A DNA stretch of 64,000 nt. Origin: Pontibacter ramchanderi (GTDB taxonomy: Bacteria > Bacteroidota > Bacteroidia > Cytophagales > Hymenobacteraceae). Below the pieces are notes generated by a model, which did no database searches, was not told where the DNA came from, and saw only the letters and a program-made list of their open reading frames with translations. Location: contig NZ_PJMU01000004.1 of the NCBI RefSeq assembly GCF_002846395.1, positions 124,001-188,000 of the forward strand, in the 5' to 3' direction. Position numbers and translations under genes: made by a program. Shown here piece by piece: positions 53,964 through 62,198 of this stretch; position 1 is the first letter of the stretch; every line of letters starts with the position of its first letter.

Positions 53964-56594
53964 ATGAAGATTACAGACTTGCGCATCATGCGCGGACCAA
54001 ACTACTGGTCTGTTGAGCATCCTAAAATTATCGTACTGAAGCTGGACCTGGAAAAATTAGCCGATACCCTTACCCATGAGGTAACCGGCTTTGCTGACCG
54101 TCTCAAGCGACTTTTCCCTGACATGTATGCTCACCGCGCTAGCGAAGGCGTGGCTGGCGGCTTTTTTAAGTCCGTGGAAGAAGGCACCACCTTTGCCCAT
54201 GTCGTGCAGCACATCGCCCTCGAACTGCAAACAATGGCAGGTATGGAGAGCGGCTATGGGCGCTGCTACATGGCCCACGAGCAAGGCACGCATTTCGTTA
54301 TTTTCTCTTATCAGGAGGAGCGTGCCGGAGAGTATGCCGCGCATGCTGCCCTGCGCATCGCCGAAGCCCTCATCAAGGGAGAGAAATTCAAAATTGATGA
54401 AGATGTCGACCGCCTGCATCAGATACGGGAGGATGAGTATTTCGGACCGAGCACTTACTCCATTGTGTCGGAGGCCGAGAGCCGGGGTATACCTTACATC
54501 CGCCTCAACCGCCACTCCCTTATACAACTGGGTTACGGCGTGAACCAGAAGCGCATTCAGGCTACCATGACCTGCGGCACCGCCTGCTTCGCTGTAGAGA
54601 TTGCCGGCGACAAGAATGCCACTAAAGAACTGCTGGAGGAAGCAGGTATACCTGTTCCAAAAGGAACCACTGTATACGACCAGGAAGAACTGAAACGCGC
54701 CATCGACCGCCTTGGCTACCCGCTGGTGCTGAAGCCGCTGGACGGCAACCATGGCAAAGGCGCCACCATCAACATCACCAACTGGAAAGACGCCCTCAAA
54801 GGCCTGGCTGCCGCACAGCAGTACTCCGGGGCGGTGATGGTGGAACGCTACATCCAAGGCTTCGATTTCCGCTTACTGGTGATCAATAAGAAGTTTGTGG
54901 CAGCCGCCAAGCGTACTCCCGCCATGGTGACCGGCGACGGGGCTTCTACTATAAAGCAACTGGTAGATCGGGCCAACAAAGACCCAAGAAGGGGTGTGGG
55001 GCACGAGAAAGCCCTGACACGCATAAAAATTGATCAACACACCAAAAATATTTTAAAGGCCAAAGAGCTTACTACTCAGTCGGTTCTGCCCGAAGGGGAA
55101 GTGCTATACCTAAAAAGTACGGCCAACATAAGTACTGGAGGCACTGCAACCGACGTTACTGACTTAGTAGATCCTTACAACATCCTGATGGCTGAGCGTA
55201 TTGCCGGTCTGGTGGGGCTGGATATCTGCGGCATCGATGTGATGACAACCGATATTGCTATTCCGCTGAACGAGGCGGGTGGTGCTGTGCTGGAGGTGAA
55301 TGCGGCGCCCGGTTTCCGGATGCACATTTCGCCGACCTACGGACTGCCGCGCAACGTGGCCGAGCCGGTGGTCGACATGCTCTTTCCGCACGGGAAGCCG
55401 GCCCGTATCCCGATTGTGGCTGTTACAGGTACCAACGGGAAAACCACAACCACGCGCCTGATCGCGCACATGGTCAAAAACAAGGGCTACCGGGTAGGGT
55501 ATACGACCACCGAGGGGATCTACATACAGGATAAACTGCTCGAAAAAGGCGATACAACCGGGGCTTACAGTGCACAGTTTGTGCTTAAGGACCCTACCGT
55601 AGACTTTGCCGTGCTGGAGTGCGCCCGTGGCGGCTTGCTGCGCTCAGGTCTGGGCTTCGACCAATGCGACATCGGCATTGTGACCAACGTGAGTTCTGAC
55701 CACCTAGGACTGCGAGACATCCATACCCTGGAGGACCTGGCCAATGTGAAGTCGGTGATCCCGAAGAGCGTGAGCAAGGACGGATACGCCATTCTGAACG
55801 CCGATGATGACCTGGTATATGCCATGGCAGAAGGCCTGAAGTGTAAGGTGGCTTTCTTCAGTATGGACGAGAATAACCCGCGCATCCTCAAGCACATTGC
55901 CAAGGGCGGTTTGGCTGCAGTTTTTGAGAACGGTTATATCTCGATCTTCAAAAACAGCTACAAGATCCGCATCGACCGGGTGGGGGACGTGCCGCTGACC
56001 TTTGGTGGTAAAGCGAAGTTTAACATTGAGAATATACTGGCGGCCGCGTTGGCTGGCTATGTTTCGCACTTTGACATAGAAGATATTAAGCGTGCCCTGC
56101 GCACCTTCATCCCTTCGCCGGATAAGACGCCGGGCCGTATGAACCTGTTCGAGTTCCCGAACTTTGAGGTGCTGGTGGACTACGCGCACAATGTGGGCGG
56201 ACTGAAAGCCATCGGCGGCTTTATGGAAGACCTGGAGGTGTCGCGCAAGGTTGGCATCATAGCCGGCGTCGGCGACCGCAGAACGCAGGATTTCTACGAG
56301 ATGGGTCAAGTTGCGGGGGAGATATTCGATGAGATCATCATCCGACTAGACAACGACCTGCGCGGAAAGACGCCTGAGGAGATCACGTTGCCGATGCTGC
56401 AAGGTATAGAGGACGTGGCCCCGCACAAGCAGGTAAAGGTGATACCGGAGGAGATGCGCGCCATCGCTTATGCACTGGAGAATGCCGAACCGGATTCCAT
56501 TGTAGCGATTTTCACGGAAGACGTGCATGAGTCTGTGAAAATGGTGGAGAGCTTTAAAGTAATACAACACCGCAGCAATATGCTGGTGGAATAA
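53964..56594 (+). CDS. cphA: cyanophycin synthetase
   Basis: An 876-residue enzyme that polymerises Asp and Arg into the storage polymer cyanophycin. Three parts are visible: an N-terminal domain (1-160), an ATP-grasp domain (about 210-475; LVLKPLDGNHGKGATINI, AVLEVNAAPGFRMH) that adds Asp, and a Mur-ligase-like domain (485-876; P-loop VTGTNGKTTTTRL, GTNGKT at 489-494; DYAHNVGG) that adds Arg. The length is typical. No cyanophycinase (cphB) or isoaspartyl dipeptidase is in the window. Confidence 0.93.
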   Translation: MKITDLRIMRGPNYWSVEHPKIIVLKLDLEKLADTLTHEVTGFADRLKRLFPDMYAHRASEGVAGGFFKSVEEGTTFAHVVQHIALELQTMAGMESGYGRCYMAHEQGTHFVIFSYQEERAGEYAAHAALRIAEALIKGEKFKIDEDVDRLHQIREDEYFGPSTYSIVSEAESRGIPYIRLNRHSLIQLGYGVNQKRIQATMTCGTACFAVEIAGDKNATKELLEEAGIPVPKGTTVYDQEELKRAIDRLGYPLVLKPLDGNHGKGATINITNWKDALKGLAAAQQYSGAVMVERYIQGFDFRLLVINKKFVAAAKRTPAMVTGDGASTIKQLVDRANKDPRRGVGHEKALTRIKIDQHTKNILKAKELTTQSVLPEGEVLYLKSTANISTGGTATDVTDLVDPYNILMAERIAGLVGLDICGIDVMTTDIAIPLNEAGGAVLEVNAAPGFRMHISPTYGLPRNVAEPVVDMLFPHGKPARIPIVAVTGTNGKTTTTRLIAHMVKNKGYRVGYTTTEGIYIQDKLLEKGDTTGAYSAQFVLKDPTVDFAVLECARGGLLRSGLGFDQCDIGIVTNVSSDHLGLRDIHTLEDLANVKSVIPKSVSKDGYAILNADDDLVYAMAEGLKCKVAFFSMDENNPRILKHIAKGGLAAVFENGYISIFKNSYKIRIDRVGDVPLTFGGKAKFNIENILAAALAGYVSHFDIEDIKRALRTFIPSPDKTPGRMNLFEFPNFEVLVDYAHNVGGLKAIGGFMEDLEVSRKVGIIAGVGDRRTQDFYEMGQVAGEIFDEIIIRLDNDLRGKTPEEITLPMLQGIEDVAPHKQVKVIPEEMRAIAYALENAEPDSIVAIFTEDVHESVKMVESFKVIQHRSNMLVE

Positions 56595-56656
56595 AGATTT
56601 TCTTGTTGATTAAATTCTAATGCCTGCATTAGAGAATTTCATGTGAACGATGGACT

Positions 56657-56687
56657 AAAACCCTTTCCTCAGGATAGGGTTTTTTTT
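56657..56687 (+). terminator. rho-independent terminator of cphA
   Basis: AAAACCCT / AGGGTTTT stem with an 11-base loop and a T-run, about 65 bases past the cphA stop. Confidence 0.7.
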
Positions 56688-56689
56688 AT

Positions 56690-56862
56690 GGGGTGAATTG
56701 TTGATTGTGGAATTGTTGATTGTTGAATTGATGATAGTTAAATTGTTGAAAGTTGTGCCGACTATAACTGATGATGGAGAAGGTGAGAAAATTACTTGTG
56801 AGCTGTATACCTCTACCTGCTGCATCAATTAAACCGGCTATACCTTAGGGCGTACAGGCGGG
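56690..56862. repeat. AATTGTTGATTG-type degenerate tract
   Basis: 56695-56757 consists of drifting GAATTGTTGATTGT/G units. The rest of the spacer to 56862 holds two AGGTATA words and no gene. The same kind of tract occurs at 61447-61714. Confidence 0.6.
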
Positions 56863-56863
56863 C

Positions 56864-56898
56864 ATAAAAAAAGCCCCGTCCATTTGGACGGGGCTTTC
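56864..56898 (-). terminator. rho-independent terminator of the coiled-coil protein gene
   Basis: AAAGCCCCGTCCA / TGGACGGGGCTTT stem with T-run on the minus strand. Confidence 0.88.
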
Positions 56899-56915
56899 AG
56901 ACTTTAGGGTTTATG

Positions 56916-57896
56916 TTATTTCAGTACGAAGTTGGTCGTTCCGATCAGGAAGCCGTCGGCGTACAGCTCAACCGTGTGCTGGCCTTTCTTATACTCAGCG
57001 TTTTTGCTGTACACGAAGCTTACCTGCTGCTGCGTATTGTCGAACACGATGTCGCGCTTGGCTGTGTAGTACATGTCCGCCCCGTCGATCTCAAAAGAGC
57101 CTGAACCGGTAGACAGGTTATACAGCGCTGCGCCATCTGGCTCGATCAGGCGCATGTAGATCGTTTTTGGCTCGCGCGGAGCCACATCGTTTTTGCCCAG
57201 GTTAAAGGCCACGCGGATCTTCTCCACATTTTTTACCTTGAACTCGTTGTTCTTGTCATCCAGTTCTTTACCGCGTTTGTTCACCACCTGCACGTTCATG
57301 CGCTGTGCTTCGAGTCTGGAGGCCACTTTTACCTTTTCAGCCAGGTTCTCGTTTGTCGACTTCATGGTAGTGAGGCTGTCGCTCAGTCGGTTTTGGGTTG
57401 TTTTAAGCGAAGTGTTTTCTGTAAAGAGCACTTCGTTGTCCTGCTTTAGGGTAGCAATTTCCTGGTCTTTCTGTTTCAATTGCTGCTCAAACGCCTGTGC
57501 ACGGTCGCGGAAACGGCGCTGGTCAGCCAGGCTGTAGCTGCTCTTACGGAAACCGCGCAACTCGTTCAGGTCAGACGTGATAGAGGCGATCTGGGCTTCC
57601 AGCGAGTCGTTTTCAAGGCCCATGGCCTGCAATTCCTGGCTCTGGCGCTCAAAATCGGCTTTGAGGGCTTCGTACACTTTTATCTGGTTCTCCAGTTCCT
57701 TATCTTTCACACGGATCACCTCGGCCTGTTCCTCGTTTTTCTCTTTTTTCTGATAGTTCATGTAAAGCAGGATGCCGTTGATGCTGATCAGGATGACAAG
57801 GAGACCGCTGATCAGGAGTTTGCGGTTGCTTCTTTTTTCAGAAGGGTTCATGGGCTGATGTTCGTTTTGGGTGTCTTTTTTTTCCAGCGTACTCAT
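56916..57896 (-). CDS. membrane-anchored coiled-coil protein
   Basis: A 326-residue protein: an acidic N-terminal tail, one membrane helix (KLLISGLLVILISINGILLYM, about 27-47), a long coiled coil (about 50-205; VIRVKDKELENQIKVYEALK, LKQDNEVLFTENTSLK) and a C-terminal beta-sandwich-like domain (VRVAFNLGKND-like KIRVAFNLGKNDV, KTIYMRLIEPDG, GQHTVELYADGFLIGTTNF). The family occurs in Cytophagales; I recognise no function. A role in envelope or gliding structures is possible but unsupported. Confidence 0.65.
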   Translation of the reverse strand: MSTLEKKDTQNEHQPMNPSEKRSNRKLLISGLLVILISINGILLYMNYQKKEKNEEQAEVIRVKDKELENQIKVYEALKADFERQSQELQAMGLENDSLEAQIASITSDLNELRGFRKSSYSLADQRRFRDRAQAFEQQLKQKDQEIATLKQDNEVLFTENTSLKTTQNRLSDSLTTMKSTNENLAEKVKVASRLEAQRMNVQVVNKRGKELDDKNNEFKVKNVEKIRVAFNLGKNDVAPREPKTIYMRLIEPDGAALYNLSTGSGSFEIDGADMYYTAKRDIVFDNTQQQVSFVYSKNAEYKKGQHTVELYADGFLIGTTNFVLK

Positions 57897-57938
57897 ATTT
57901 TAAGCTTTTTGTGTCTGGAATGGTTCGTATGCAAGTTT

Positions 57939-57946
57939 CAAATTTA
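57939..57946 (-). promoter_or_regulatory. -7 element of the coiled-coil protein gene
   Basis: TAAATTTG on the minus strand fits TAnnTTTG exactly, 42 bases before the start, in the 76-base divergent gap with the methyltransferase at 57973. Confidence 0.45.
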
Positions 57947-57972
57947 AGACTTTTGCTGTATTATCATACAAG

Positions 57973-58566
57973 ATGAAACAAGAATTTAATGCCGACTACT
58001 GGCAAAACCGCTACCAACTGGGCCAGACGGGTTGGGATGTTGGGGCTATAACGACGCCACTCCGCGATTATTTTGATCAGATGCCTAACACGGGCCAGCG
58101 CATCCTGGTTCCGGGCTGCGGCAACGCCTACGAGGCGGAGTACCTATACCATAAGGGCTTTGTGCATACCTATGTAGCCGATGTTGCCGAGGCGCCCTTG
58201 CAGCTTTTCTCTGAGCGTGTGCCGGATTTTCCAAAGGATCAGTTGCTGCTCCAGGACTTTTTTGCGCTTGACAGCCAGTTCGACCTGATTGTGGAGCAAA
58301 CCTTCTTTTGCGCCATCGACCCAAGCCTCCGGCCTAATTATGCCCGTAAATGTGCTGAGCTACTTACGCCAGGGGGGAAACTGGTCGGCCTCCTTTTCGA
58401 CACCATTTTTGAGCAACCCGGCCCGCCCTTCGGCGGTAGCCGCGAAGAATACCGCACCTACTTCGAGCCCTATTTTGAGTTCCTGCACTTCGAAACCGCC
58501 TACAATTCCATCCCGCCACGGCAAGGGAGGGAGCTGTTTATAGAGTTGAGGAGGTTGGGAGTTTAA
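57973..58566 (+). CDS. TPMT-family SAM-dependent methyltransferase
   Basis: A 197-residue methyltransferase of the thiopurine S-methyltransferase/halide methyltransferase group. The N-terminal substrate-side helix YWQNRYQLGQTGWDVG and motif I ILVPGCGNAYEAEYL (the PGCGxxxE form) are specific to the family, along with FCAIDPSLRPNYARKCAELL. It may methylate thiols, halides or metalloids. Alone, with divergent neighbour. Confidence 0.87.
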   Translation: MKQEFNADYWQNRYQLGQTGWDVGAITTPLRDYFDQMPNTGQRILVPGCGNAYEAEYLYHKGFVHTYVADVAEAPLQLFSERVPDFPKDQLLLQDFFALDSQFDLIVEQTFFCAIDPSLRPNYARKCAELLTPGGKLVGLLFDTIFEQPGPPFGGSREEYRTYFEPYFEFLHFETAYNSIPPRQGRELFIELRRLGV

Positions 58567-59004
58567 GATTTTAAGAGTTTGTGAGTTAGAAAGTTGGGAC
58601 GTTAAAAAGTTAGAAAGGTATAGCTTGTAGGCACAGATCGCAATCTGTTCGAATTGTGCACACGTATTATTTGTCTGAATCTTTATATAGGGCCCCTAAC
58701 CCAATGATTTACATGGTTTTAAGATTTTCAGGATGGCTTAATAGGAACAGTTGATATTGTGAATTCTGATGATCTGTGGATAGGAGCCCTCTTAAATTCT
58801 GTGAATCCTAAGATTACAAATATAGAATCCTGTTAATCCTTTAATCCTGAAAATCCTGATTCAGACAAACAACAAATTAGCAATCACTAAATCGCTCAAT
58901 CACTAACTCACTAACTCACTCAACCACTCATTCACTAAATCGCTACATCACTAAATTTTTCCCGTAACTTTGCAGGCCGAAAGGTATAAACCAAGCAATT
59001 CATT
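58567..59004. repeat. repeat-rich spacer before kdsA: dispersed element copy 2 and ACTCACTCAATC array
   Basis: 58630-58870 is copy 2 of the dispersed element: ACAGATCGCAATCTGT hairpin, TTGTCTGAATCTTTATATAG (58671-58690), GGGCCCC, and a tail of AATCCTGTTAATCCTTTAAT-type units. It is followed by a drifting CACTAACTCACTAACTCACT array (58881-58952). TAACTTTG at 58965-58972 fits the -7 consensus and probably starts kdsA. Confidence 0.8.
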
Positions 59005-59814
59005 ATGTTCGAAATACCCAAACTGAAACACACCGGCTCCGGTAACTTCTTCTTGATGGCTGGTCCTTGCGCCATTGAAGGCGAAGAAATGGCCCTGCAG
59101 ATCGCAGAGCGGCTGGTAGCCATTACCGATAAACTGGAGATTCCGCTGATCTTCAAAGGCTCTTACCGCAAAGCCAATCGCTCCCGCCTCGACTCCTTTA
59201 CAGGTATAGGCGACCAGAAAGCGCTGCGCATTCTGCAGAAGGTGAGCCAGACTTTTGATATACCTACCGTTACCGACATTCACGAAAGCGAAGAAGCGGC
59301 TATGGCTGCTGAATATGTGGATGTGCTGCAGATACCGGCTTTCCTGTGCCGCCAAACCGACCTGCTGGTAGCAGCTGCTAAAACAGGTAAGGTAGTGAAC
59401 ATCAAAAAAGGACAGTTCCTGTCAGGCGAGGCCATGCGCTTTGCCGTGGACAAAGTGCGCGAGTCGGGCAATGAGAAAGTGATCCTGACTGACCGTGGCA
59501 ATAGCTTCGGCTACTCCGACCTGGTGGTGGATTTCCGAAACCTGCCTGAAATGCAGACAAACGGTGTACCGGTGGTGATGGACGTGACGCACTCGCTGCA
59601 GCAGCCTAACCAAAGCTCCGGTGTGACCGGCGGCAAGCCAGCCCTGATCGAGACGATCGCCAAAGCGGCCATTGCGGTTGGAGCCGACGGACTGTTCATC
59701 GAAACGCACCCACAGCCATCCATCGCTAAGTCAGATGGCGCCAACATGCTGCCACTTGACCAGCTTGAAGGCCTGCTCACCAAACTGATCCGTATCCGCC
59801 AGGCTATTCGCTAG
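59005..59814 (+). CDS. kdsA: 3-deoxy-8-phosphooctulonate synthase
   Basis: A 269-residue TIM-barrel enzyme that condenses arabinose 5-phosphate with phosphoenolpyruvate to Kdo-8-phosphate for LPS inner core. FFLMAGPCAIEGEEMAL, FKGSYRKANRSRLDSFTGIG, VTDIHES, PAFLCRQTDLLVAAAKTG, IKKGQFLSGEAM and VMDVTHSLQQPNQSSGVTGG are all family motifs; the metal-free type has Asn at the position after the first Cys, but I cannot assign metal use with certainty. It stands alone. Confidence 0.95.
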   Translation: MFEIPKLKHTGSGNFFLMAGPCAIEGEEMALQIAERLVAITDKLEIPLIFKGSYRKANRSRLDSFTGIGDQKALRILQKVSQTFDIPTVTDIHESEEAAMAAEYVDVLQIPAFLCRQTDLLVAAAKTGKVVNIKKGQFLSGEAMRFAVDKVRESGNEKVILTDRGNSFGYSDLVVDFRNLPEMQTNGVPVVMDVTHSLQQPNQSSGVTGGKPALIETIAKAAIAVGADGLFIETHPQPSIAKSDGANMLPLDQLEGLLTKLIRIRQAIR

Positions 59815-59832
59815 ACAGCCGATTAACATATG

Positions 59833-59870
59833 AAAGGAGAGCATTGACTGTGGTTGATGCTCTCCTTATT
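59833..59870 (+). terminator. rho-independent terminator of kdsA
   Basis: AAGGAGAGCAT (59834-59844) / ATGCTCTCCTT (59857-59867), an 11-bp stem, with an interrupted T-run. Confidence 0.6.
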
Positions 59871-59878
59871 TCATTTAG

Positions 59879-60664
59879 ATGACACCTATGACCACACCTA
59901 CCCATACCCCCGAGTGGGAAGTTTATTTCTGCGACATCAACGAGCGCCCTGCCTGCATCAGCGTCGATCTGGCTTATGAGCACATGGCGCCTATACCTGA
60001 AAAAGACCGTGCCTTTGAGCTAGTGGTAGCACTGCAACAGCCTGATGCGGATGGCTTTCCGGAAGATGAAGCCGAGTGGGAGCAGCTGGAGGCGATCGAA
60101 GAGGCATTGGTGGAAGCGTTGCAGAACTCGCTGCAAGCTGCCTTTGTAGGCAAACTGCTGCACGACGGCAAGCGCAGCTTCTACTTCTACAGTGCTCAGG
60201 AAGCCCTACCGGAAGTGATCGCCACAAACGTGATGCAGCAATTTCCCGCCTATACCTTTGCCACTAACAACCTGCACGACCCCGATTGGGGCCTATACCT
60301 GGATTTCCTGTTCCCGGAGCCAGCCGACATGCAAAGCATTCGCAACAGCCGTATTCTGCGCATGATGGAGGAACAGGGAGACGAACACCACATTCCCCGC
60401 CCTGTGTCGCACTTTATAAGTTTCGCAACGGAAGCTAACCGCGCGGACTTTAAGCGTGCAGCAGAAGCAGCCGGCTATACCTTGGTCCAGGAAGGCAAGA
60501 ACCAAAATGAATCGGATGTTCCTTATAGCCTCGTGGTAGCGAAAGTGCTACCTGTTACGGAGGAGGAAATCCATACCATTACGGTGGAGTTATGGCAAAT
60601 GGCGGAGGAGTTTGAGGGCGTGTATGGCGGCTGGCAGGCGCAGGTAGTGCGGGAGAATGATTAG
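59879..60664 (+). CDS. DUF695 / RraB-like two-domain protein
   Basis: A 261-residue cytosolic protein. The N-terminal half (about 5-140) fits DUF695 (EWEVYFCDINERPACISVDL, SFYFYSAQEALPE). The C-terminal half (145-258) fits the RraB ribonuclease E inhibitor family (PVSHFISFATEANRADFKRAAEAAGY, YSLVVAKVLPVTEEEIHTIT). In E. coli RraB binds RNase E; what it would bind here is unknown. Its stop overlaps that of the convergent methyltransferase by four bases. A second in-frame ATG lies at 59888. Confidence 0.8.
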   Translation: MTPMTTPTHTPEWEVYFCDINERPACISVDLAYEHMAPIPEKDRAFELVVALQQPDADGFPEDEAEWEQLEAIEEALVEALQNSLQAAFVGKLLHDGKRSFYFYSAQEALPEVIATNVMQQFPAYTFATNNLHDPDWGLYLDFLFPEPADMQSIRNSRILRMMEEQGDEHHIPRPVSHFISFATEANRADFKRAAEAAGYTLVQEGKNQNESDVPYSLVVAKVLPVTEEEIHTITVELWQMAEEFEGVYGGWQAQVVREND

Positions 60665-61446
60665 TAAAGCAAGGTAAAATGTTCTTTCGGTTGGGTCTTG
60701 CGGAAGAACACCAGCCCGACATAGAACAAGTCAATGGTTTGGCATACCTGCGGATGTTGCTTGATTTCCCGCCAGGCCCGCTTCATCTCAGCTGACCAAT
60801 ACAGGTCATCCACTACAAACACACTATGCTCGTGGTGTTTGTCTAAGCAGGCCTCGAAATAACGCATGGTGGGTTCGTAGCGGTGATTTCCGTCAAAAAA
60901 AACGAAATCCAGTTGCTCCACTAGTCGCAGTTGCTGTCGCAGCGTATCATCCAGGTTACCAATGACCTGCTGCACGTTCTGTAGTCGCAGCTTTACAAAA
61001 GTAGCCTTAGCCTCTGCTGCAATGGAAGGACAACCTTCGAAGGTATAGACCTTAGCCTGCTTGTTTCCCATGGCCAGGTATGATGTGGTGAGGCCGAGAG
61101 ATGTACCCAGATCGAAAATAGTTCGGGGCTTGAAATGGGCTATGAGCCGAAACAGCAGTTGCGCATATTTGGCGGGTTTGGCTGAGGTGCGGGCAATGTA
61201 GCTGATCTTGCGGTCTTTTCTTAGTCCGGCCTTCGGACCAGCCCCAAAATCAGTAACAGGGATGGTTCTGTCCTCCAACAGTAACGAAGCACGCAGTTCC
61301 TCAACTAACGGATAGGCGTAGTAATCGCCTTCATGCAAGATGACGTTCTGATACAGGTCGAATACAAAAGGGGAGTGGACTCCGTGCAGCTTAAAAGCCC
61401 TTAGGCGGTAGAGCAGGTAATTTGCCGCAAGGTGGAAGGGGAGCAA
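60661..61446 (-). CDS. class I SAM-dependent methyltransferase
   Basis: A 261-residue protein with an N-terminal KLHGVHSPFVFDLYQNVI segment and a methyltransferase core (TIFDLGTSLGLTTSYLA as motif I, VYTFEGCPSIAAEAKATF, LDFVFFDGNHRYEPTMRYF, VFVVDDLYWSAEMKRAWREI). The last part resembles catechol-O-methyltransferase-type or Methyltransf_24 proteins common in Bacteroidota. The substrate is unknown. Confidence 0.78.
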   Translation of the reverse strand: MLPFHLAANYLLYRLRAFKLHGVHSPFVFDLYQNVILHEGDYYAYPLVEELRASLLLEDRTIPVTDFGAGPKAGLRKDRKISYIARTSAKPAKYAQLLFRLIAHFKPRTIFDLGTSLGLTTSYLAMGNKQAKVYTFEGCPSIAAEAKATFVKLRLQNVQQVIGNLDDTLRQQLRLVEQLDFVFFDGNHRYEPTMRYFEACLDKHHEHSVFVVDDLYWSAEMKRAWREIKQHPQVCQTIDLFYVGLVFFRKTQPKEHFTLLY

Positions 61447-61714
61447 CGTTTAAATTGTTAGATTGTTGATGGTTGAATTGTTGTTTTCTGGATGATGATC
61501 TCAGTGTGTAAATCAGATTAATCCTTCAGAATCTACAAATTTAAAGGTATAGCCGAATTAACAATGAAACAATTAATTCAAGTATCGATAAATCAACATT
61601 TAAACAAGAATACCCCTTTCAACAATCAGTCTGTTATAGCCGAAACAACAATCAGCAATAAACAATCAACAATTAACCAGGTATAGCCGAATCATAAATT
61701 CAGCAATTTAACTA
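61447..61714. repeat. AACAATC-type degenerate tract with three TATAGCCGAA repeats
   Basis: 61450-61485 reads TTGTTAGATTGTTGATGGTT-like; 61560-61714 reads complementary AACAATCAGCAATAAACAAT-like. TATAGCCGAA occurs at about 61551, 61635 and 61683. No ORF. Confidence 0.6.
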
Positions 61715-62101
61715 TCAATTCAACTTATACGGTACGATGAGCGAAAACTCGGGTATGGTAACATGAAACTGTTTGCCGTCGACCATGCGCTCCATCAGGT
61801 AAGTGCCGCGCATTTTGCCCATACCTGTCTTCAGGTTGCAACCGGACACATACTCGTGCGACTCGCCGGGCTCCAGCACAGGCTGCTGGCCCACCACGCC
61901 TTCGCCTTCCACCTCACGCACAGAGCCAGTGGCGTCGTGTATGTACCAATGGCGGCGCAATAGCTTCACCGTGAACTCGCTGTTATTCTCAATACTGATC
62001 TTATAGGCAAATACGAAGTGCTGCTGTACCGGACTGGAGTAATCGGGCAGGTAGTTGGTCGTGACCGTTACTTTTACTCCTTCTGTAGTTTTTGTATCCA
62101 T
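61715..62101 (-). CDS. apaG: ApaG family protein
   Basis: A 128-residue FnIII-like protein of the usual family length: GVKVTVTTNYLPDYSSP, FVFAYKISIENNSEFTVKLL, RRHWYIHDATG, VVGQQPVLEPGESHEYVSGC and MRGTYLMERMVDGKQF are characteristic. It was linked with cobalt/magnesium efflux in Salmonella; the biochemistry is unclear. Divergent from ung. Confidence 0.93.
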   Translation of the reverse strand: MDTKTTEGVKVTVTTNYLPDYSSPVQQHFVFAYKISIENNSEFTVKLLRRHWYIHDATGSVREVEGEGVVGQQPVLEPGESHEYVSGCNLKTGMGKMRGTYLMERMVDGKQFHVTIPEFSLIVPYKLN

Positions 62102-62198
62102 GTTACAGAGTTTTTTGTATAATTAGCATCTGTTTCAGGTATAGCCATTCCAGGCCTGTTACCTGTGTCCAGGCAGACCTAAACCCCTACAGACGCTC

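Noticed and set aside
58881..58952. Possible CRISPR array
   Set aside because: Units are 7-13 bases and drift continuously, with no constant repeat/spacer pattern and no cas genes.
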